The notes under the pieces are model-generated. The model ran no database searches. It worked only from the letters and a program-made list of their open reading frames with translations, and had not been told where the DNA came from. A program made the translations under genes and the position numbers. Shown here piece after piece: positions 53,704-61,139 of a DNA stretch of 64,000 nt. Source of the stretch: Actinophytocola algeriensis (GTDB lineage: Bacteria > Actinomycetota > Actinomycetes > Mycobacteriales > Pseudonocardiaceae); contig NZ_JACHJQ010000007.1 in the NCBI RefSeq assembly GCF_014203735.1, positions 1 to 64,000 on the forward strand, read 5' to 3'. Each line of letters opens with the position of its first letter. Position 1 is the first letter of the stretch.

Positions 53704-53961
53704 CTAGAGCAACACCACTTCTCTCGTTCCCTCGGGGCCGGTCAGCAGGATCTGCTCGCCACGTTCGCGTACCGCGCGGTAGACGAAGTCGCCGTAGCCG
53801 ACCAGGCGGCGCAATGCTTCGGTGAGGGTCACGCCCTCGCGCTCGATGAGGTGCTCGAGCGCACGGACCATCTCCGGTGAGATCGCCACGTTGATCCGCT
53901 TCGGCTCGGTGGTGAGGCGGCCGTGGGGAGCTTCCTCGACGTCCGGGCGGTTACCCAGCAT
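53704..53961 (-). CDS. Ribbon-helix-helix regulator, module copy 1
   Basis: 85 residues from ATG 53961 (AGAGGAAG upstream). The core PKRINVAISPEMVRALEHLI and EREGVTLTEALRRLVGYGDF is an Arc/CopG/MetJ-type ribbon-helix-helix DNA-binding unit, followed by an unusual conserved tail (VYRAVRERGEQILL...REVVLL). A close paralogue is encoded at 55033. It is divergent from a short peptide gene, and the duplicate copy has the same arrangement. RHH proteins of this size are often antitoxins or autorepressors. Confidence 0.8.
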   Translation of the reverse strand: MLGNRPDVEEAPHGRLTTEPKRINVAISPEMVRALEHLIEREGVTLTEALRRLVGYGDFVYRAVRERGEQILLTGPEGTREVVLL

Positions 53962-54094
53962 GACCACATCACTTCCTCTGTCGGCCCCGGTTCGCCAAGT
54001 TTGACACGCGCCATACACAGAAGCAACAGGTTCCACGCACACAATAGCCGTTGTTTATGTGGCATTCTGGAGTTACCCTGCTCTGTAGAGCGAT

Positions 54095-54109
54095 GTTCGC
54101 AATGCGAAC
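54095..54109. promoter_or_regulatory. Inverted repeat before the first short-peptide gene
   Basis: GTTCGC-AAT-GCGAAC, perfect six-base arms, 30 bases ahead of the peptide start at 54139. It could be the operator of the divergent RHH protein. Confidence 0.4.
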
Positions 54110-54138
54110 GCCTCCGGCCCCACCGAAGGAACCGCGTA

Positions 54139-54306
54139 ATGCAGGACACGAGCCCCGCGGCCAGGACGCCCCGCGACGACGAGCCGGTACCCGGCCACGT
54201 CGCCGACGGCGACACCTGCGCGGCGGTCACGTGGTACGAGGAAGGTGGCGAGCCGCCGGCCGACGAGCCACTGATCGCGTTGATCCCGCTGCCGGACCTG
54301 TCATGA
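54139..54306 (+). CDS. Short acidic peptide, module copy 1
   Basis: 55 residues from ATG 54139, with GAAGGA as ribosome site. It begins MQDTSPAA and carries the block VTWYEEGGEPPADEPLIALI. The protein at 54655-54843 has the same start (MPDTSSAA) and block (GTWFETGDEPPADQPLILL), so it is a real, duplicated family. No known domain fits. Its stop overlaps the start of a two-helix membrane protein (ATGA), so the two are made together. Confidence 0.7.
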   Translation: MQDTSPAARTPRDDEPVPGHVADGDTCAAVTWYEEGGEPPADEPLIALIPLPDLS

Positions 54307-54686
54307 TCCGCAAGCACCGCACGGGCGAGATCACCGACGACGGCACCTGGGTGGACCGCTCACCACCGGGCAACCGGGAGCTGATCGCCCGCGGCCGCGA
54401 ACTGGAACTGCGCGAACGCCAGGCGGAACTGGAAGCGCGGAAGGCCGCGCGGCGCCACTACCTGCGCATGCAGAAGTGGGTGCTGATCGGCGTCGGCGCA
54501 CTGATCCTGCTGACGATCCTCACGCTCATAGTGGGATTGTGGGTCGGCGCGCTGTCCCCGTCACTGGCCACGGAGCTGGCCCGCACGATGCTGCCCATCC
54601 TGCTCGGCGCGGCCGCCACGATCGTCGGCGCCTTCTTCGGCGCCGGCGCGAACATCAACCCGAACCGGTTCGACCGGGATCAGTGA
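54303..54686 (+). CDS. Two-helix membrane protein with N-terminal coiled coil
   Basis: 127 residues, start overlapping the peptide stop (ATGA). A charged heptad-like segment (ELIARGRELELRERQAELEARKAARRHYL) leads to two membrane helices (VLIGVGALILLTILTLIVGLWV and MLPILLGAAATIVGAFFGAG) and a short NPNRFDRDQ tail. It looks like a small helical membrane protein that could oligomerise. No family is recognised. It is the only single-copy member of the duplicated RHH/peptide module. Confidence 0.7.
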   Translation: MIRKHRTGEITDDGTWVDRSPPGNRELIARGRELELRERQAELEARKAARRHYLRMQKWVLIGVGALILLTILTLIVGLWVGALSPSLATELARTMLPILLGAAATIVGAFFGAGANINPNRFDRDQ

Positions 54687-54843
54687 CTCCGGGCCGCACG
54701 GGGACGAGGAGGATCAAGGGCTGGTCGGCGGGCGGCTCGTCACCGGTCTCGAACCACGTGCCGTCGACGGGTTCGAGGCCGCTCACGCGCCACGGGGGCC
54801 GCTCCGCGTGCCGTCGGTACGCGGCGGAGCTGGTGTCAGGCAT
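54655..54843 (-). CDS. Short acidic peptide, module copy 2
   Basis: 62 residues from ATG 54843 (GGGAGG upstream on its strand). It shares MPDTSSAA and the block GTWFETGDEPPADQPLILL with the peptide at 54139. Its last 32 bases overlap the end of the membrane-protein gene on the other strand. It is divergent from the second RHH gene, mirroring copy 1. Confidence 0.65.
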   Translation of the reverse strand: MPDTSSAAYRRHAERPPWRVSGLEPVDGTWFETGDEPPADQPLILLVPVRPGVTDPGRTGSG

Positions 54844-54928
54844 GTGCTTCGCGCCTCCCGGCGGGCCGTCGATGCAGGTCAGCACAGCCGGCCCACCTTG
54901 AGCGTAACCCTCCGGAGACACTATGACA

Positions 54929-54943
54929 ACACTCTGTAAGTGT
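54929..54943. promoter_or_regulatory. Inverted repeat between second peptide and RHH genes
   Basis: ACACT-CTGTA-AGTGT, with a wider GACACT...AGTGTC pairing (54917-54944). It is the best dyad in the 189-base divergent interval of module copy 2. It does not match the dyad of copy 1 in sequence. Confidence 0.3.
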
Positions 54944-55032
54944 CGATTACGTGTAGTTCCCGTGTTGCATCCCCACCCGCAACGCACATACACTTAACCC
55001 GAATGCCCCAACCTCATGCAACGGGATGTGAC

Positions 55033-55293
55033 ATGACAGCCAAGGGTGCCAACACCGATTCCGCTGAACAGTCGACTGCCACCAAGGCTGAGCCGAAGAG
55101 GATCAACGTCGCTGTCTCGCCGGACACGGTGCGTGCCCTGGAGAACGTCATCGAGCGGGAGGGCGTGACGCTGACCGAGGCCCTTCGACGGCTGGTCGGG
55201 TACGGGGATTTCGTCTACCGGGCTGTCCGGGAGGACCGGGAGCAGTTGATCGTGAAGGGGTCTGAGGGGTCTCGGGAAGTCGTGCTTCTCTGA
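55033..55293 (+). CDS. Ribbon-helix-helix regulator, module copy 2
   Basis: 86 residues from ATG 55033. The segment EPKRINVAVSPDTVRALENV, then IEREGVTLTEALRRLVGYGD, and the tail REVVLL are almost identical to the copy at 53704, while the N-terminal 18 residues differ. The fold is Arc/CopG-type ribbon-helix-helix. The strong conservation of the LVGYGDFVYRAVRE tail implies a shared partner, for example the short peptides. Confidence 0.8.
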   Translation: MTAKGANTDSAEQSTATKAEPKRINVAVSPDTVRALENVIEREGVTLTEALRRLVGYGDFVYRAVREDREQLIVKGSEGSREVVLL

Positions 55294-55463
55294 GTTGGTC
55301 TGCGGGTTGCGAGGCATCTTCGGCCGGTTGGGTCGATTGGGTTTCCTTGCCGGGTTGAGCTTTTTGCGGGTTCCGCTGATCGGTGGTGTGGTTTGTCCTC
55401 GCCGGACGGGCAGGTCTCTGGGGTGGCGGGGGGACTGTTTGGCTGCGGTTGGGTGCGGGTCTG

Positions 55464-55600
55464 CCTGCCATCCCGTCGACCTCCCTACGGGCTATCACAC
55501 CGGCTCAAGGGGGCGGTTCCAGCGTTTGCCGCCGGTTTGGGTTGGTGGTGCCCCCTTGATCCGGTGTGATCGGGCTTCGCCAGGTCGACGGGATGGCAGG
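55464..55600. repeat. Nested long inverted repeat (possible cruciform or structured RNA)
   Basis: The outer arms of 19 bases (55464-55482 with 55582-55600, core TGCCATCCCGTCGACCT) are perfect. Inner arms of 21 bases (55494-55514 with 55550-55570, starting ATCACACCGG) have one mismatch. Both sides have 11-base internal bulges, and the apical loop is about 35 bases. No coding sequence is inside. Confidence 0.85.
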
Positions 55601-55681
55601 GAGCCCCTTTGTGGCGGGCTTCCGCCCCGCGCTCGGTTGGCCTTGAGCCGTGAAAGGCGCTTTTCGGGGCTGTGGCGGTGT

Positions 55682-55850
55682 CATGAAGGGCCCCTTCATC
55701 ACGCCCGGCGTTACGAAGGGGCCCTTCATCACGGTGGGCACAACGAAGGGGCCCTTCATCACACCGCGCGTGACGAAGGGGCCCTTCATCACGGTGAGCA
55801 CAACGAAGGGGTCCTTCATCGCACCGGGTGATACGAAAGGCCCCTCGGTG
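55682..55850. repeat. 30-base tandem array with GAAGGGGCCCTTC palindromes
   Basis: Units begin at 55685, 55715, 55745, 55775, 55805 and 55835 (the last degenerate). Each has the palindrome GAAGGGGCCCTTC followed by ATCAC and a 10-12-base spacer. Two spacer types alternate, giving a 60-base higher order. It lies immediately before the end of the glycyl-tRNA synthetase gene. Confidence 0.9.
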
Positions 55851-55851
55851 G

Positions 55852-58830
55852 CTACTCCGCCGCGAAACTGGTCCCCAGCGCCTGCCAATCCAGAACCGGC
55901 GCGGCCAGGTCGCGAATCGTCGCCAACAGTCCCAGCCGAGCCGCGCGCACGTCCGAGTCCTCCGCCATCACGAGAATGTCGTCGAAGAACGTGTTGATGG
56001 GCCCGGTCAGCGGAGTCGCGGCGAGCACGAAGTCGGCCAAAGCGGGGGCCGCCATGGCATCCGAGGCCGTCACCAGCTCCTGGTGCAGCGCCACCTCAGC
56101 AGGCTCGGTCAGCTTCGCCGGGTCATACGAAGCCGTGGTGTCGGCCGGGACGATCCGGCGGACGCGCTGCAAAGCCGCCACCAGCGCCGCGAACTCCGCG
56201 TCCCCGACCCGCTGCTCGATCTCCCGCAGCGTGGACTCGGCGGACGCGGGCGCGCCGGCGAGGGGAAGGACCGCGGCCACGTGCCGGTGGTCATGCCCGG
56301 CGTCCAGCAGCTGCTGCTCGTACCGCCGGACGACGAACTCCTCCACGTCACCCAGGTCGCGGACCTCGATGCCCTGCGCCCGCACGTGAACGGCGGCCGC
56401 GGCCAGCCCGCGCTCCAACGTGATGTCGGACAGCGCCGGGTGCGCACGCAGGATGGCGATGACCCCGGCGGCGGCACGACGAAGCCCGAACGGGTCCGAA
56501 CTGCCCGTCGGCGCGGCACCGACCGCGAACAGGCCGACCAGCATGTCGAACCGGTCCGCCAGCGCCAGTACCGCGCCCGGCACTGTCGCGGGTGGACGGT
56601 CCGAGGAAGAACGCGGGCGCTCCATGTCGAACAGGGCCTCGGCCACCGCCCGCGGCTCACCCGAACGGGCCGCGTACTCGCGGGCCATGACGCCCGCCAG
56701 GCTCGTCAGTTCGATGACCATCTGCGATGCCAGGTCGAACTTGGCCAGCGCGGCCGCGCGGTCCAATGTAGAGCGGTCCGCAGTGGACAGAGCGGCACCC
56801 AGATCCCCTGCCACCGCGGCGATGCGTGCTGCCCGGTCGGCCATCGAGCCGAGCTTTTCCTCGAATGCCAGGCGGGCCAGGCCTGCCTTCATCGTCTCCG
56901 GGGCCACCTTCAGGTCCGCGCGCCAGAAGAAGCTCGCGTCCTCGTACCTGGCCCGGAGCACCGCTTCGTTGCCGGCGCGCACGGCGTCCTGGTCGCACGA
57001 ACCATTGGCCACCGCCACGAAGTGGGGCAGCAGGTCGCCCGACGTGGTGCGCACCGGCAGGTAGCGCTGGTGCTTGCGCATGACCGTCGTCAGGATCTCC
57101 TGCGGCAGCTCTAGGTAGGTCTCCGAGAAGCCGCCCAGGATGGCGTTGGGGTCCTCGACCAGGTTGGTGATCTCGTCGATCAGGCCGCTCTCGCCCTGCT
57201 CGTCGATCGTGCCGTCGACCGTGGCCGCCAGGTCGCGGGCGGCCAGCACGATCCGGTCGCGGCGGACGGTGACCGACGCGACGATGCCGTGGTCGGCCAG
57301 GAAGTCCAGGTAGCCAGACGCGGTCGCGACCGGGACCACCGGCTCGGCGGCCGTGCGGTGCACCCGGGTCTCGCGGCCTGCCGTCAGCGACGACGCCGTC
57401 ACCGGGACCACCTGGTCGCCCAGCAGCGCCACCAGCCAGCGGACCGGCCTCGTGAACGACAGCTTCCGGTCGTTCCACCGCATGTTCTTGTCGGCACGCA
57501 GCTCGCCGACGACCTCGCCCAGCAGACCGCTCAGCACCTCGAGCACGCCGCGGCCGTGGTCGGTCTTCGTCACGCCCACGTACTCGACGCCGTCCTGCTC
57601 GACGCGTTCCAGGGCCGACGGGTCGATCTTCTGGCCGCGTGCGAAGCCCTGCGCCGCCTTCGTCGGCTCACCGGAGGCGTCGAACGCCGCCGACGCGCGC
57701 GGGCCGCGGACGAAGCGCTCCGCGTCCGGCTCGCGCGGGGCCACGTTCTCCACCAGCACGACGATCCTGCGCGGGGTCGCGTGGGCCACGACGTCACCGT
57801 GGTCGAGCCTGGTCGCGGCCAGCTTCGACGCCACCGCCTCGCGGACCGCCGCCGCGCTGCGGGTGACCTCGTGCGGGGGCAGTTCCTCGGTGCCGATCTC
57901 GAACAGCAGCGGCGCGGGCTCGGTGACCTCCGCGAAGGAGGCCGGCGCCGTCGCCGCGGCCGGCAGCGAGGACAGGCCCAGCGGGTGGCCCAGCTCCTCG
58001 CGGCGCTCGGCCCACAGGGTCGACACCTCGCGGGCCAGGCCGCGCATCCTGGCGAACGCCTTCGCGCGTTCCGTCGTCGACACCGCGCCGCGGGAGTCCA
58101 GGACGTTGAACGTGTGCGAGCACTTGAGCACGTGCAGGTGGGCGGGCACGGGCAGCCGCGCGTCGAGCATGCGGCGGGCCTCGTTCGCGTAGTCCTCGAA
58201 CAGGCGCTTCTGCGTCTCCACGTCGGCGTCGTCGAGGTAGAAGCGGCTCATCTCGTACTCGGCCTGGCCGAACGCCTCGCCGTAGGTGATGCCCGGCGCG
58301 TACTGGATGTCCTTGAAGTGGCTCACGCCCTGCAGCGCCATGATGATGCGCTCGACGCCGTAGGTGATCTCCACCGACACCGGGTCGAGGCTCATGCCGC
58401 CGGCCTGCTGGAAGTACGTGAACTGGGTGATCTCCAGCCCGTCCAGCCAGACCTCCCAGCCAAGGCCCCAGGAACCCGTCGCCGGGTTGGCCCAGTTGTC
58501 CTCGACGAAGCGGATGTCGTGGGCGTGGATGTCGATGCCGAGCGCCTCGAGGCTCGCCAGGTACTGCTCCTGCGGGTCGCCCGGGTCGGGCTTCAGGATG
58601 ACCTGGAACTGGGTGTGCGTCTGCAGCCGGTTGGGGTTCTCGCCGTACCGGGCGTCGTCGGGCCGCACGCTGGGCTCGACGTACGCCACCCGCCACGGCT
58701 CCGGACCGAGCACACGCAGGATGGTCGCCGGGTTGAGCGTGCCTGCACCGACCTCGGTGTTGAACGGTTGCACGATCATGCAACCCCGGTCGGTCCAGTA
58801 CTTGGTCAAGGCGAGCAACGCGTCCTGCAT
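55852..58830 (-). CDS. glyS: Glycine-tRNA ligase, fused alpha and beta chains
   Basis: 992 residues from ATG 58830 (GTG 58839 and TTG 58845 are alternatives). Residues 1 to about 290 are the GlyQ catalytic alpha chain (ALTKYWTDRGCMIVQPFNTEVGAGT; WGLGWEVWLDGLEITQFTYF; SVEITYGVERI). After an Ala/Pro linker, the GlyS beta chain follows (LLFEIGTEELPPHE; HATPRRIVVLVEN; RFDMLVGLFAVGAAPTGSSDPFGLRR). It charges tRNA-Gly. Most actinobacteria use the unrelated dimeric (alpha-2) enzyme, so a fused alpha-beta form is unusual for this phylum. Confidence 0.95.
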   Translation of the reverse strand: MQDALLALTKYWTDRGCMIVQPFNTEVGAGTLNPATILRVLGPEPWRVAYVEPSVRPDDARYGENPNRLQTHTQFQVILKPDPGDPQEQYLASLEALGIDIHAHDIRFVEDNWANPATGSWGLGWEVWLDGLEITQFTYFQQAGGMSLDPVSVEITYGVERIIMALQGVSHFKDIQYAPGITYGEAFGQAEYEMSRFYLDDADVETQKRLFEDYANEARRMLDARLPVPAHLHVLKCSHTFNVLDSRGAVSTTERAKAFARMRGLAREVSTLWAERREELGHPLGLSSLPAAATAPASFAEVTEPAPLLFEIGTEELPPHEVTRSAAAVREAVASKLAATRLDHGDVVAHATPRRIVVLVENVAPREPDAERFVRGPRASAAFDASGEPTKAAQGFARGQKIDPSALERVEQDGVEYVGVTKTDHGRGVLEVLSGLLGEVVGELRADKNMRWNDRKLSFTRPVRWLVALLGDQVVPVTASSLTAGRETRVHRTAAEPVVPVATASGYLDFLADHGIVASVTVRRDRIVLAARDLAATVDGTIDEQGESGLIDEITNLVEDPNAILGGFSETYLELPQEILTTVMRKHQRYLPVRTTSGDLLPHFVAVANGSCDQDAVRAGNEAVLRARYEDASFFWRADLKVAPETMKAGLARLAFEEKLGSMADRAARIAAVAGDLGAALSTADRSTLDRAAALAKFDLASQMVIELTSLAGVMAREYAARSGEPRAVAEALFDMERPRSSSDRPPATVPGAVLALADRFDMLVGLFAVGAAPTGSSDPFGLRRAAAGVIAILRAHPALSDITLERGLAAAAVHVRAQGIEVRDLGDVEEFVVRRYEQQLLDAGHDHRHVAAVLPLAGAPASAESTLREIEQRVGDAEFAALVAALQRVRRIVPADTTASYDPAKLTEPAEVALHQELVTASDAMAAPALADFVLAATPLTGPINTFFDDILVMAEDSDVRAARLGLLATIRDLAAPVLDWQALGTSFAAE

Positions 58831-58881
58831 GGTCAGCACCCACAAAACCCTAATGACCGAACCTTGAGCGACACTGGGCGG

Positions 58882-59706
58882 GTGCCTCGATGGCTGTGGG
58901 TCGGCGCGACCGTGGTGGTCGTCGCGGTGGTGCTCGTGCTCGCCATGGCGTACGTCTTCCAGCGCAGGCTGATCTACCTGCCCTCCGACGGCCCGGTACC
59001 GCCCGCCGCGCAGGTGCTGCCCGGTGCCCGTGACGTGCGGCTGACCACGTCCGACGGGCTCACCCTGGGCGCCTGGTACGTCCCGCCCACGGGCCCTGCC
59101 CTGGGGTTCACCGTCCTGGTCGCCAACGGCAACGGCGGCGACCGGTCACACCGGACCGAGCTGGCGGCCGCACTGCGGGCCGAAGGGCTCGCCGTGCTGC
59201 TGTTCGACTACCGCGGCTACGGCGGCAACCCCGGCGACCCGAGTGCGGAAGGGCTCGCGCTGGACGTGCGGGCCGCCCGCGAGTACCTGGTCGGCGACCT
59301 GCGGGTGCCGCAGGACCGGCTGGTCTACTTCGGGGACAGCCTCGGCGGCGCCGTGGTGGCCGAGCTGGCCAGGGCACACCCGCCCGCCGGGCTGCTGCTG
59401 CGCTCCCCGTTCACCGAGCTGGCCGATACCGCGGCCGAGCACTACCCGTTCCTGCCCGTGCGCATGCTGCTGCGGGACCGGTTGCCGGTGGCCGAGCACG
59501 TCGCGCGGCTCGACGTGCCGACGGCCGTGGTCTACGGGACGGCCGACTCGGTCGTGCCGCCCGGCCAGAGCCGGGCGGTCGCCGACGCGGCGGCGGGACC
59601 GGTGCGGGTCGTGGAGATCCGGGGCGCACACCACAACGACCCGGGCCTGCTGGCCGGGTCGCCGGTGGTCGATGCCGTCGTGGGTCTGGTCAGCCCGCCT
59701 CGCTGA
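58882..59706 (+). CDS. Membrane-anchored alpha/beta hydrolase (BEM46-like)
   Basis: 274 residues from GTG 58882. An N-terminal membrane anchor (LWVGATVVVVAVVLVLAMAYVF) precedes the hydrolase fold: QRRLIYLPSDG, FDYRGYGGNPG, nucleophile Ser in YFGDSLGGAVVAEL, Asp in YGTADSVVPPGQS and His in GAHHND. The group is usually called BEM46 or S9-like. The natural ester or peptide substrate is unknown. Its end overlaps the WhiB gene on the other strand by 17 bases. Confidence 0.9.
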   Translation: MPRWLWVGATVVVVAVVLVLAMAYVFQRRLIYLPSDGPVPPAAQVLPGARDVRLTTSDGLTLGAWYVPPTGPALGFTVLVANGNGGDRSHRTELAAALRAEGLAVLLFDYRGYGGNPGDPSAEGLALDVRAAREYLVGDLRVPQDRLVYFGDSLGGAVVAELARAHPPAGLLLRSPFTELADTAAEHYPFLPVRMLLRDRLPVAEHVARLDVPTAVVYGTADSVVPPGQSRAVADAAAGPVRVVEIRGAHHNDPGLLAGSPVVDAVVGLVSPPR

Positions 59707-59992
59707 CCTGCAGTTTCTTACGGTGTGCGTAGGCGGCGCGACGCTCGGACTCGTCGAGCCCGCCCCAGATCCCGTACGGCTCGTACACGGTCAGCGCGTG
59801 GTGGCGGCACTCCACGATGACCGGGCAACCTCGGCAGACCTCCTTCGCCCGCGCGACCCGTTCTTCCCTCGCCTGCCCCCGCTCGGCCCTCGGGTGGAAG
59901 AACATGTCGCTGTTCTGACCTCGGCAGGCAGCCAGTCGTTGCCAGTCCCATGTTTCCGAGATCGGACCGGGCAACCGGGAGACGTCCACCAT
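59690..59992 (-). CDS. WhiB-family iron-sulfur regulator
   Basis: 100 residues from ATG 59992 (AAGGAG upstream). The four cluster cysteines are Cys23 (LAACRGQ), Cys53, Cys56 and Cys62 (CRGCPVIVEC), followed by the GIWGG turn (74-78) and a basic C-terminal segment (ERRAAYAHRKK). Wbl proteins bind a [4Fe-4S] cluster sensitive to NO and O2 and contact the main sigma factor. A sigma-B-type promoter lies 45-71 bases upstream. The sequence suggests the WhiB1/WblE-like group, but that is not certain. Confidence 0.95.
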   Translation of the reverse strand: MVDVSRLPGPISETWDWQRLAACRGQNSDMFFHPRAERGQAREERVARAKEVCRGCPVIVECRHHALTVYEPYGIWGGLDESERRAAYAHRKKLQVSEAG

Positions 59993-60036
59993 GGCCTGCT
60001 CCTTCTCACCTTCGCGCTTGACCTGTTCGCCGAGGT

Positions 60037-60063
60037 GGTACCCGGGGCGTTCGGGACGCAAAC
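60037..60063 (-). promoter_or_regulatory. Sigma-B/sigma-F type promoter for the WhiB gene
   Basis: On the minus strand: GTTT (60063-60060), 16 bases, GGGTACC (60043-60037), matching the stress-sigma consensus, 45 bases upstream of the WhiB start. The spacing is the same as at the GlsB-like gene. Confidence 0.72.
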
Positions 60064-60152
60064 TTCACGCGGCAAAAGTGGCGGTTGGTGCGTTGCGGCA
60101 GGAAAGGGGCCATCATGACCATGACGCAACGGCCAGGTGGAGGGCAGTAGCA

Positions 60153-61085
60153 GTGGCGCGACCGATCTGGAGCGGAGCCATCAACTTCGGGTTGGTGACC
60201 ATCCCTGTCGAGCTGTACAGCGCGACCGAGGACCACACGATCAGCTTCCGGCAGTTCGAACGGGGGACCTCGGACCGGATCCGGTACAAGCGGATCAACG
60301 AGCGCACCGGCAAGGAGGTCGCCTTCTCCGACATCGTGAAGGGCGCGGACGTCGGCGGCGGCGAGTACGTGATCATCGAGCCGGAGGAGCTGGACCAGAT
60401 CGCCCCCGGCCGCTCCCGCACGATCGACATCAACTCCTTCGTCGACGTCGAGGACATCGACCCGATCCACTTCCAGAAGACGTACTGGCTCGCGCCCGCC
60501 AAGGAGGAGTACGGCCGGTCGTACTCGCTGCTGCTGCAGGCCATGGAGAAGACGAACCGCGCCGGGATCGCGTCGTTCGTCATGCGTGGCAAGGAGTACC
60601 TGACCGCGGTGCGGGCCGGTGACGGGCTCCTCGTGCTGAACACGCTGCTGTTCCCCGAGGACATCCGCGACCCGGCCAAGGAGCTCAAGTCGCTGCCGGA
60701 GATCACGTCCGCGCGCGGCAAGGAACTCGACATGGCGGTGAACCTGGTCGAGTCCATGTCGGACGAGTGGCGCCCAGAGGAGTACCACGACACGTACACC
60801 GAACAGGTCGAGAAGCTCATCGAGTCGAAGCGGGAGGGCAAGGAGATCGTCGCGTCCGAGGAGCCCTCCGAGCCGACGAAGGTGGTCGACCTGTTCGAGG
60901 CCCTGTCGCGGAGCGTGGAGACCCGCAAGAAGGGCCGGTCCTCGTCCCAGGACCTCGACGACCTGAGCAAGGCCGACCTCGACAAGCTCGCGAAGGAGCT
61001 GGACATCAAGGGCCGGTCCAAGATGAACCGGGACGAGCTGGCCAAGGCCGTCGCGGACGCCCAGAGCACGGCGGCTGCTTCGTAG
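60153..61085 (+). CDS. ku: Ku protein (non-homologous end joining)
   Basis: 310 residues from GTG 60153 (GGAGGG upstream). The bacterial Ku core is complete: RPIWSGAINFGLVTIPVELYSA, FRQFERGTSDRIRYKRIN, YVIIEPEELDQIAPGRSRTIDI, FQKTYWLAPAKEEYGRSY and the DNA-ring segment RAGIASFVMRGKEYLTAVRA. A SAP-like C-terminal tail (LSKADLDKLAKELDIKGRSKMNRDELAKA) follows. Ku binds DNA ends as a ring dimer and recruits a ligase. No LigD gene is beside it, but a stand-alone ATP ligase is encoded at 24163. Confidence 0.97.
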   Translation: MARPIWSGAINFGLVTIPVELYSATEDHTISFRQFERGTSDRIRYKRINERTGKEVAFSDIVKGADVGGGEYVIIEPEELDQIAPGRSRTIDINSFVDVEDIDPIHFQKTYWLAPAKEEYGRSYSLLLQAMEKTNRAGIASFVMRGKEYLTAVRAGDGLLVLNTLLFPEDIRDPAKELKSLPEITSARGKELDMAVNLVESMSDEWRPEEYHDTYTEQVEKLIESKREGKEIVASEEPSEPTKVVDLFEALSRSVETRKKGRSSSQDLDDLSKADLDKLAKELDIKGRSKMNRDELAKAVADAQSTAAAS

Positions 61086-61107
61086 GGTCCGCCGGTCCCT
61101 GGTATGC

Positions 61108-61132
61108 GGGCCGGGCGCGCGGCGCCCGGCCC
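61108..61132. terminator. Bidirectional hairpin between ku and gcvT
   Basis: The arms GGGCCGGGCGC (61108-61118) and GCGCCCGGCCC (61122-61132) pair perfectly over 11 bases with a three-base loop, in the 54-base convergent gap. Confidence 0.8.
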
Positions 61133-61139
61133 GGATGCG

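Larger units (their letters stand above)
55294..55851. other. Repeat-rich noncoding interval
   Basis: 558 bases between convergent genes without a credible coding region. It contains a copy of the intergenic repeat (55393-55427), a 137-base nested inverted repeat (55464-55600) and a 30-base tandem array (55682-55850). Open frames here are by-products of the 30-base period. Confidence 0.75.

Noticed and set aside
55682-55850. CRISPR array
   Set aside because: The unit is continuous (30-base period), spacers are not unique, the repeats are palindromic at the core and no cas gene is near.
55505-55888. A minus-strand frame encoding MKGPFV-type decapeptide repeats
   Set aside because: The frame is a product of the 30-base period in the DNA array and runs into the glyS end; kept only as a remote possibility in the findings.
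58831-58881. T-box leader before the glycyl-tRNA synthetase gene
   Set aside because: Only 51 bases separate the divergent starts, too short for a T-box.
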